In this document: piece by piece, positions 56,983 to 64,000 of the stretch
Position numbering within the stretch: the stretch's first letter is position 1
Layout: every line of letters begins with the position of its first letter
Origin: an uncultured Alphaproteobacteria bacterium
Lineage (GTDB): Bacteria; Pseudomonadota; Alphaproteobacteria; Rhodobacterales; Rhodobacteraceae
Length of the DNA stretch: 64,000 nucleotides
Direction: 5' to 3'
Assembly (NCBI GenBank): GCA_929200255.1
Contig: CAKMYZ010000003.1
Coordinates: 1-64,000, forward strand
Program-made: the position numbers and the translations under genes
Notes under the pieces: generated by a model
Told to the model about the DNA's origin: nothing
Databases searched by the model: none
What the model saw: the letters and a program-made list of their open reading frames with translations, nothing else

Positions 56983-57822
56983 ATGTCAATTTACAATATT
57001 GATCCAGAACGCTTGAGTATTGATGTCGACACGGCGCGCGCAGCCGCCGCACCCTTTGCCGAAGAATATCAAAGCGGTGAGCCATATCATCACATCTGTA
57101 TTGATAACTTTTTGCCCGAAGCGGTCTTGCGCAAAGTGCAGTCCGATCTGGTCTCGCTTCAGGAAAACCAGGACAGCACGTCGTTTCAACGCGCCCAAGA
57201 GAACCTTAAGACACAGTATAATCCTGAACGGCTCCCCACTTATTCGCGCGAGCTGTTCCACGCCTTCAATTCGCGGCCGTTTCTGTTGTTTCTTGAAGAA
57301 ATGACAGGGATCAAGGGGCTGATTCCCGACCCTTATTTTATTGGCGCCGGTGTCCACCGCGTCAGCAACGGCGGGCATCTGGATATCCATGCAGACTTTA
57401 ACCTGCACAAGCAGATGTCGGTTGAGCGTCGGCTGAACGTGCTGATCTACCTCAACGATGACTGGCGCGAAGAGTGGGGCGGCTCGTTTGAGATCTGGGA
57501 AAATGATATGAGCGCAAAGGTCAAAAGCTTTGTGCCGATGTTCAATCGCATGTGCTGCTTTTCCACCGGATCAAACACATTCCATGGCAACCCTGAGAAG
57601 GTGAACCATCCTGATGGGGAGCCCCGGCAGTCCATTGCGCTTTACTACTACACCGCGACCTGGGACCCTAGCCGTAAAGAGCATTCGACGATCTTCAAGC
57701 CGCGACCAGGGACCGAAGACAAGGTGGACCGGCAGTTCAAGCGGCAGACGATGCTGGAAAACTGGCTGCCGCCTGTGATTTTCCGCAAGGTTTACCCACG
57801 CTTGGCCCGCCTCGGGTTTTGA
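56983..57822 (+). CDS. 2-oxoglutarate/Fe(II)-dependent oxygenase (prolyl 4-hydroxylase-like)
   Basis: HLDIHADFNLHKQMSVERRLNVLIYLNDDW (HxD) and FHGNPEKVNHPDGEPRQSIALYYYT (distal His and Arg). Start trimmed. Confidence 0.78.
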   Translation: MSIYNIDPERLSIDVDTARAAAAPFAEEYQSGEPYHHICIDNFLPEAVLRKVQSDLVSLQENQDSTSFQRAQENLKTQYNPERLPTYSRELFHAFNSRPFLLFLEEMTGIKGLIPDPYFIGAGVHRVSNGGHLDIHADFNLHKQMSVERRLNVLIYLNDDWREEWGGSFEIWENDMSAKVKSFVPMFNRMCCFSTGSNTFHGNPEKVNHPDGEPRQSIALYYYTATWDPSRKEHSTIFKPRPGTEDKVDRQFKRQTMLENWLPPVIFRKVYPRLARLGF

Positions 57823-59337
57823 TCAACGCGTTGCGCGCTGGTGTGTTGGAAGGGCGGGAGTATCCTGTGCTGTCGCCTTTTGGCCCCGGCGCTGCCTGAC
57901 GTGCAAATGCGGAGTTGGAAGCTTTTCATCGGTTACGCCCTCAGGTTTCGCGCGTTCTGATGCAGCTTGCGGACGACACCTAAGCAGCATACCAGCGATC
58001 AACCATGTAATTGGATTTATCGTGGCATTGGGAATCAGTTCCAGCACATTCACCGCAAGCATCAGGGCAATCCCATAGATAATATGCGGCTCCTCGAATT
58101 CCGCCTTTCGCTTCCGCCAACGCCAGAGCCTGAACAGCGGCAAAGTAAGAAGGCCGAATACACCGATGTAACCGATCCAGCCGGTCGCACCGATCACAAT
58201 CACCCAGTATCCATCCGTCACTGAAATGTCTTCGCCGGTTTCACTGTCGAACACACGGTTGCGATCCCATGTGCCCCACCCCGCGATGGGTTTTTGCGAT
58301 GCATGTTCAAGCAAAATCGCCTCGTTAAAGAAGCGGAAATCCAGTGATCTTGAGCGCTCCTCCTGAATGATCGCAGCATATCCCACCAGATCATCCGTTG
58401 GAATCTGATCCGCGGCGCGCAAAACGGGGTAGGTAAGAACAAGCGAAGCCGAAATCATGATGGCCCAGCCTTTCAAACGAATACCTGCGATCAGAATGAT
58501 CGGCACAAAGACGACCGCAAATAAGATCGACCCCACGCTTTTGCACAGAAACAACACTCCAAAAAGATAAAGCAGGATGAACAGATAGCGTGCGCGTGCG
58601 CCAGCCAGCCGCCCTTTCAACAGTGCTGCTGCTGCAAGGACAGCAAGCGAGGTAAAGAACGCCACGGTAAGCCCGTGCCCCATAAAGACAACCGGCCGAA
58701 ATCCGTCAAACCGGATCTGCTGGCCAAAGAGTTCCGGCAGGAAGCCATACACCCAACGATTGATCTGCGGACTCAGCCGCACCTCCATGAGCATGGGCAC
58801 CGAATAGATCAGCGCCGCGATCACATAGATGGTCAGAAAGTTCTTTCGTGTCTCGGCGTTGTTGATCAGATTATAGCCCAACACAAAGGGGATCAGCGTC
58901 ATCGCGTTGCGCAAGACACCCGCAAGACCGTCCTTCCATGACAGACCAGGTATGCCCATGGGCCCCCAAAACACCGGCTCTGTGTTGCTGATATAGGTCA
59001 GCAGTGGGGAGATCAGGAAAGCCAGGATGAGTATCGTGCCCACTGGCGATTGCGGAAAGAACTTGATCTTCTGTGGTACCATCAACAGGCACAACATCAT
59101 GGCAACCACGCTTGGGAGCGTTTCCTTGTTCATCGTCGGCACCACCGGAAGATCGAAATACGTCTCCATCGGCAGGAACAAAAGCGCACCCAGCAATGAC
59201 CACACCAACGCGCGATCAGCAGGCAATTTCTTGAACAGGACCGCCATGATCACGGGCCAGCTTAAAAGCATTACGTAGGCGAAAAAATTGGGCATCTGAC
59301 CGGCGAACAAATAGGTTTTTCCGAAACGTCGTAACAT
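57823..59337 (-). CDS. O-antigen ligase/polymerase-like membrane protein
   Basis: ~10 hydrophobic segments; GHGLTVAFFTSLAVLAAAALL and IAGWGTWDRNRVFDSETGEDISVTDGYWVIVIGATGWIGYIGVFGLLTLPLF. Confidence 0.72.
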   Translation of the reverse strand: MLRRFGKTYLFAGQMPNFFAYVMLLSWPVIMAVLFKKLPADRALVWSLLGALLFLPMETYFDLPVVPTMNKETLPSVVAMMLCLLMVPQKIKFFPQSPVGTILILAFLISPLLTYISNTEPVFWGPMGIPGLSWKDGLAGVLRNAMTLIPFVLGYNLINNAETRKNFLTIYVIAALIYSVPMLMEVRLSPQINRWVYGFLPELFGQQIRFDGFRPVVFMGHGLTVAFFTSLAVLAAAALLKGRLAGARARYLFILLYLFGVLFLCKSVGSILFAVVFVPIILIAGIRLKGWAIMISASLVLTYPVLRAADQIPTDDLVGYAAIIQEERSRSLDFRFFNEAILLEHASQKPIAGWGTWDRNRVFDSETGEDISVTDGYWVIVIGATGWIGYIGVFGLLTLPLFRLWRWRKRKAEFEEPHIIYGIALMLAVNVLELIPNATINPITWLIAGMLLRCRPQAASERAKPEGVTDEKLPTPHLHVRQRRGQKATAQDTPALPTHQRATR

Positions 59338-59475
59338 GGCTGACGCTTGCTTGTCTCAATCGAATATAACGCAGATCGCCGATTTCATGCGCCGGGGTCG
59401 GTGTTTTTGTTGCTAATTTGGCCGCTGTCCTTCAGAATCCATGATGTGCCATTGTTTGCGGTGTATCGGTAAAAA

Positions 59476-60876
59476 ATGAATCCTCTCAAGAAACACCTAA
59501 CGAGTATTCTATCCGATGCAGGGAGTTTTCGGCGCAAGATCATTGCATCGGCGGCACTCTCGACGCTGGTATTCATCGTGCATCTCGTAACGCGGATCGT
59601 CTCGACCATTGTGTTGACGCGCATCCTGACACCCGATGTATTTGGTGTCTTCGCCGTCGTCATGATCTTTATCTACATCTTCGAGCAGTTCTCGGACATT
59701 GGGGTGCGTCCACTTATCCTCACCAAAGAGGGAGACCTTGATGAGGGCTTCCTGCGCTCTTGCTGGACCGCGCAAATTCTGCGTGGGTTGGTGATTTGCA
59801 TACTCTGCTGCTGTGTCGCGGTCGGCATCAAACTGGGTCAGGGCGCCGGATGGTTCCCGGCCGAGTCAAGCTATAATGTCGCCGTTTTACCCTTTGCAAT
59901 TGCCTGCATTAGCCTATCTTCGATTATCACTGGCTTCGCCTCAACGTCGCGGTTCATCTACGAGCGGGACATGAATTTCCGCCTGATCAGCATTGAAAAT
60001 CTGATCCGGGCCGTTTTGTCATTGACCATCACGATTTCATTGGCCCTTTGGCTGCGCAGCATCTGGGCATTGGTCTTCGCTTTTCTCATCGGGGCGGTGA
60101 TACAGGTGATCTTCAGTTTTGCGCTTTATTCCGGACCAAAGATGCGTCTGAACTGGGATCGGACCAACCTCAAACTCATCGTCGATCGGGGCAAATGGAT
60201 TGCAGGGCAATCTGGCCTGACAGCAATTCTGCTGGTGGCGGACCGGTTTGTGCTTGGTTTTGCGATGTCGGCAAGCACCTTCGGATTTTACTATGTGGCC
60301 CGCCAGATCGTGGACCTTGTTGAGATGTTTCTGGGCTCCGTACATGCGCAGATGGGCCTTCAGGTCTTCACCGAGTTGCAAAAGAATGATGATGTGGGTG
60401 TCTGGCGCCGGCGGTACTATCGCTACAGGTTGCTTTTTGATGGGCTGTCGATGCTTGGCGCGGGTGGGTTGATGACCTTTGCACCTACGCTTGTTGGGAT
60501 TGTCTATGATGATCGCTATGCTGACATTGCCCCGATCATCCAGATACTCGCGGTTGGTATGGTTTTGGTCGGCCCCGGCCTGTTGCGCGAGGCGTTCGTG
60601 GCCGAACGACGCCTCAAGGAAATGACCAAACTAAGCCTGGTGCGTGCGGTAACGATTTGGGGCGGTTTGTTGACTGCGGTCTTTGGGTTTAAGTCGATAA
60701 CTGCCGGGCTGGTCGTCATCGCGCTGCACAGAACGCCTGAAATCACGATACTTCTGATCAAAGGCCGCCGTGAGGGCTGGGTTTCCCTGCTGCATGAAAT
60801 CAGGCTTTTGCCACTTGTACCGGTTGGCGCGGTGATTGGCTGGGGGTTGGCGGCAGCAATGGCGGGCTTTATGTGA
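59476..60876 (+). CDS. Oligosaccharide flippase (Wzx-like)
   Basis: LVFIVHLVTRIVSTIVLTRILTPDVFGVFAVVMIFIYIFEQFSDIGVRPLIL; MOP-superfamily-type membrane protein. Confidence 0.85.
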   Translation: MNPLKKHLTSILSDAGSFRRKIIASAALSTLVFIVHLVTRIVSTIVLTRILTPDVFGVFAVVMIFIYIFEQFSDIGVRPLILTKEGDLDEGFLRSCWTAQILRGLVICILCCCVAVGIKLGQGAGWFPAESSYNVAVLPFAIACISLSSIITGFASTSRFIYERDMNFRLISIENLIRAVLSLTITISLALWLRSIWALVFAFLIGAVIQVIFSFALYSGPKMRLNWDRTNLKLIVDRGKWIAGQSGLTAILLVADRFVLGFAMSASTFGFYYVARQIVDLVEMFLGSVHAQMGLQVFTELQKNDDVGVWRRRYYRYRLLFDGLSMLGAGGLMTFAPTLVGIVYDDRYADIAPIIQILAVGMVLVGPGLLREAFVAERRLKEMTKLSLVRAVTIWGGLLTAVFGFKSITAGLVVIALHRTPEITILLIKGRREGWVSLLHEIRLLPLVPVGAVIGWGLAAAMAGFM

Positions 60877-60930
60877 CCTCGACTGCCCATGGTGGCACGC
60901 TAATGCAGTTTGCAGAGTAAGGAATGATAT

Positions 60931-61482
60931 TTGGACAAGGGAGCAGTTTACGCAATGTCTGACACTCCAAAGGCTAGCGCATCACCCGTGACGGCAGATC
61001 AATACGAGATTTCAGCGACTGAGCCCGATTGGTCGCGCGAGGATATTCGGATGTTCTGGGATCCAGGTTACAAATTGCTCCGTGCCATTCGCCGTTATCA
61101 ACGTGCGAAGGTTCGCGGAGGGCCGCTGGCTTGGCTGTTATGCAAACACTGGGTCATCGTCCACCGGTTCTGGTCGATCATGACCCAGTCAGAGATCCAT
61201 TTGCATACGCAGATCGGTGGCGGGCTCCGCCTGCCACATCCGACGGGGATTGTCATTCATCAGCATGCCAAGATCGGGCCCAACTGCATGATCTTTCAGC
61301 AGGTCACTCTTGCGTCTGCGGTGGAACTTGGCGGGCATGTTGATCTGGGCGCCGGCGCCAAGATCATGGGTCCGCTGAAGATCGGCGATCATGTTACGGT
61401 GGGCGCCAATAGTGTTGTGACCCGCGATATCGAAAGCGGCCAGACAGTCGCTGGCGTCCCGGCCCGGATTTTGGAGCGTTAG
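60931..61482 (+). CDS. Serine O-acetyltransferase-like hexapeptide-repeat protein
   Basis: LHTQIGGGLRLPHPTGIVIHQHAKIGPNCMIFQQVTLA...VTVGANSVVTRDIESGQTVAGVPARIL. Confidence 0.85.
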   Translation: MDKGAVYAMSDTPKASASPVTADQYEISATEPDWSREDIRMFWDPGYKLLRAIRRYQRAKVRGGPLAWLLCKHWVIVHRFWSIMTQSEIHLHTQIGGGLRLPHPTGIVIHQHAKIGPNCMIFQQVTLASAVELGGHVDLGAGAKIMGPLKIGDHVTVGANSVVTRDIESGQTVAGVPARILER

Positions 61483-62252
61483 GACAACCGTAAGGGCGCG
61501 CGTTTCTGTCCTGTCAGCCGGTTCAATATCTTACGCTTAAACGACACTGATTCCAGAAACTCTGTATCCCGGTCAAACAGGCGGCCATTGAGGATCGGGT
61601 CATGCCAAAGCGCCAACCGCACCCCCCATTTGGCGGCATCTTCAGGATCAATCCCGTCAGGAACGCCCATCTGGGTTTTTAATGCGCCGGGAATCCAGTC
61701 ATTGATGACGATGTCGGGGAACCGGTCACCCAAATCGGCAACCATTGATTTCGTCAGTATCCGCGCAGCCCCCTTGGTGACGGAATAGGCTGCCGCTGTG
61801 GGTGCGGGATGTACATGCGCAAATGTGCTCAGGTTGATGATCCGCCCATATCCACGCGCGACCATGCCGGGTAAGACCGCGTGGCAACAGTGAAACACAC
61901 CACCAAGGTTGATGTTCACCGACTGCATAAAGCTTTCCGGTGTTTCATCAAGGATATCGCGGCGCGGATAAACAGCCGCGTTATTGATCAGGAGTGTTGG
62001 CGTGCCCGCGGCCTCTTCGATTTGCGCAAAGGCTGCGGCGACAGCAGCAGGGTCAGCGACATCTGCCGTGACAGGCCGAAACTTGTCACCCAGTTCCGCT
62101 GCCAGCTCTGCGAGGGGGGCAGCGCGCCGGCCAATCCCGGCGACCTGAACACCTGCGGCAACAAGCTGGCGACAAAGTGCGCGACCCAGTCCAGCGCCCG
62201 CTCCGGTCACTACCGCCAAGCCATTTCTGATATCCTGCGAGTAATCGGTCAT
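61479..62252 (-). CDS. SDR-family oxidoreductase
   Basis: AVVTGAGAGLGRALCRQLVAAG, LLINNAAVYPR, AYSVTKGAARILTKSM. Confidence 0.9.
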   Translation of the reverse strand: MTDYSQDIRNGLAVVTGAGAGLGRALCRQLVAAGVQVAGIGRRAAPLAELAAELGDKFRPVTADVADPAAVAAAFAQIEEAAGTPTLLINNAAVYPRRDILDETPESFMQSVNINLGGVFHCCHAVLPGMVARGYGRIINLSTFAHVHPAPTAAAYSVTKGAARILTKSMVADLGDRFPDIVINDWIPGALKTQMGVPDGIDPEDAAKWGVRLALWHDPILNGRLFDRDTEFLESVSFKRKILNRLTGQKRAPLRLS

Positions 62253-63865
62253 GAAGCCACATCATCCTCTCTGGCCCGCAATTTCCTGTCGGTGATGATA
62301 TCGGCCACCCGCAAGGCATTGGCGGCAATTGTCAGGCTAGGGTTCACACCCATTGATGTTGGCATAAAGGACCCGTCCGCAACATAGAGATTATCCAGAT
62401 CATGTGCCTTGCAATCTGGGTCCAGCACAGACTGCGCCGGATCATCGCCAAATCGCAACGTGCCAATGGGATGACCCACATTGACCACCGGTTTGATCGA
62501 CAAGAACATCATCCGCCACCATCCTAGGCGTCTGCGAATGACCCGCCGCAGGACGCTCTGCCGGGTGGGGATGTCGTGACCGACGGTATAGTGAAACGTA
62601 AAGACCTCTGGGTCCTTGTCATTCAGCACAACCCGGTTCTTTGGCTCCGGGAACACCTCCATCTGCGCCACGAAAACATCGGCATTGCCAAAGAGTTTTG
62701 CCGCCGCCAATGCCGGGATACTCAGCAGTTTTTTCAATCGCGTGAACCGCGCAAAGCGGGACCGGGCGAACTGCATTGTCAGAAAGTGCAGGATCGTGCC
62801 ATAGGTCGCCTCATACCCCATGGATTGTACAAGACCGAGGCGTTGGCCTTTATTGAGGTAGAAATCTCTGGTCGATACGGCCCGACTGTTGCCGATGGGT
62901 CTTCCCCCACGCCTCGGCCAGACCGCAAAGAAGTTGTCGATGTGAAACATCAACCCGCGCCCGACCCAATCGCTTGAATTGGCGCAGCCTTTGCCCGATT
63001 GACCGGGTGAGCGCAGCAATAAGGTGGGCGACCCGAAAGCGCCTGCCGCCAATAGATAGGTTTCAGCCTTCAGAACCGCAGTTTCATCATGCTGGTTGAC
63101 GCGCACCCCGGTAACGGTGCCCGGTTTACTCTCAATCAGCTCTTCAACATCACAACCTGACAACAGGCGGGCATTTCCGCTCGCCAGCGCAGGCTCAACC
63201 CCGGCAGAGCGCCCGTCCATCTTGCAGACACGCGGGCATTTGCCGCCAAGGCAATTTGCGCAACCGTCCACCCGTTTTTGCGCGATATGGGAATAGTAGG
63301 GATGCAAGCCGCGCGCCCGTAGATCATCCATCATCGCGGATTCTTCTTGTGTCAGCGCGGGCGGGGGGCGCAGTTTTGGCGATGGAACGTCCGAAAGGGC
63401 GTCACTATCACCACGCACATACAGCAGATCCTCGGCCTGATCAAAATACGGCAGGAAGTCTTCAAAGCCGATGGGCCAGCCACCTGTTGGATGTGCGACG
63501 CCGTCCGCCTCATCCAGATCATGCGGTTCAGGCCGTTCCAGTGCAGCTGCATAAAACACCGACGATCCGCCAATGCCGCTACCAAGTGGTGCAAAATAGC
63601 GCTTGACCGAATCCCCATCATGTTCCTCAACCCGCTTGGGCCAATAGCCACGTAATGTCCGGGCCAGCGGGTCATCGATATGATCGCGATAGGCCTGTTG
63701 CTCGGTCCGATACCCAGCCAGCCCTTTTTCAAGGAACAAGACAGACAGCCCGCGCTCGGCCAATCTGCGACCCGCCATACCGCCACCCATACCAGCGCCA
63801 ATAATGATAACGTCCCAGTCCTGCTTTGTTGCATCTTGTAGGCTCATCTCGGTCGCGGTCATCGT
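62249..63865 (-). CDS. GMC-family oxidoreductase
   Basis: DVIIIGAGMGGGMAGRRLAERGLSVLFLEKG, GSGIGGSSVFYAAAL, VADGSFMPTSMGVNPSLTIAANALRVAD. Confidence 0.9.
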   Translation of the reverse strand, partial: TMTATEMSLQDATKQDWDVIIIGAGMGGGMAGRRLAERGLSVLFLEKGLAGYRTEQQAYRDHIDDPLARTLRGYWPKRVEEHDGDSVKRYFAPLGSGIGGSSVFYAAALERPEPHDLDEADGVAHPTGGWPIGFEDFLPYFDQAEDLLYVRGDSDALSDVPSPKLRPPPALTQEESAMMDDLRARGLHPYYSHIAQKRVDGCANCLGGKCPRVCKMDGRSAGVEPALASGNARLLSGCDVEELIESKPGTVTGVRVNQHDETAVLKAETYLLAAGAFGSPTLLLRSPGQSGKGCANSSDWVGRGLMFHIDNFFAVWPRRGGRPIGNSRAVSTRDFYLNKGQRLGLVQSMGYEATYGTILHFLTMQFARSRFARFTRLKKLLSIPALAAAKLFGNADVFVAQMEVFPEPKNRVVLNDKDPEVFTFHYTVGHDIPTRQSVLRRVIRRRLGWWRMMFLSIKPVVNVGHPIGTLRFGDDPAQSVLDPDCKAHDLDNLYVADGSFMPTSMGVNPSLTIAANALRVADIITDRKLRAREDDVAS

Positions 63866-64000
63866 CCACGGCTCCACGATGTTTCGCCTTTGCGTCGCAC
63901 AGCAATGCTGACGCAAACATAGGTCACAAAGCCAACAGGATCAGAAACGGCCAGCCGTATCAGAAGGCCCAAGGTCAGGGGGGGTTTGCCTTCACGATCC

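Noticed and set aside
62086-62328. ORF overlapping the SDR and GMC oxidoreductase junction
   Set aside because: Out-of-frame shadow of two well-supported genes that overlap by a few bases.

Overview
Alphaproteobacterial chromosomal window, Rhodobacteraceae-like by gene content (no database search was possible). From left to right: (i) a frameshifted IS6-family element at 65-888 with 14-bp terminal repeats; (ii) housekeeping genes (CcrM-type methyltransferase, RNase HII, LacI-family regulator); (iii) a ~13.36-kb integrative mobilizable element inserted in tRNA-Arg(CCT), bounded by 47-bp direct repeats (7725-7771 and 21086-21132, one mismatch). The element carries a tyrosine recombinase, an excisionase-like protein, MobC, a HEN-type relaxase with two nested out-of-frame mob-like genes, and a six-gene minus-strand cargo block: XRE regulator, small membrane protein, HNH nuclease, DUF3800-like protein, KAP-type P-loop NTPase and a 1266-aa SIR2-domain protein. 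(iv) From 21 kb onward, a large surface-polysaccharide locus (ugd, UDP-glucuronate epimerase-like, rfbCBDA, glycosyltransferases, Wzz/BY-kinase, Wzx- and ligase-like proteins) with an embedded PKS/NRPS operon. The NRPS has an N-terminal formyltransferase domain and a luciferase-like monooxygenase inserted inside its adenylation domain. The best candidate for an undescribed system is the translationally coupled KAP-NTPase/SIR2 pair, with its XRE-TM-HNH-DUF3800 neighbours, on the tRNA-Arg element. The second best is the formyl-NRPS(LLM)/GT/PKS operon. All functional assignments come from reading motifs by eye and are not database-verified.
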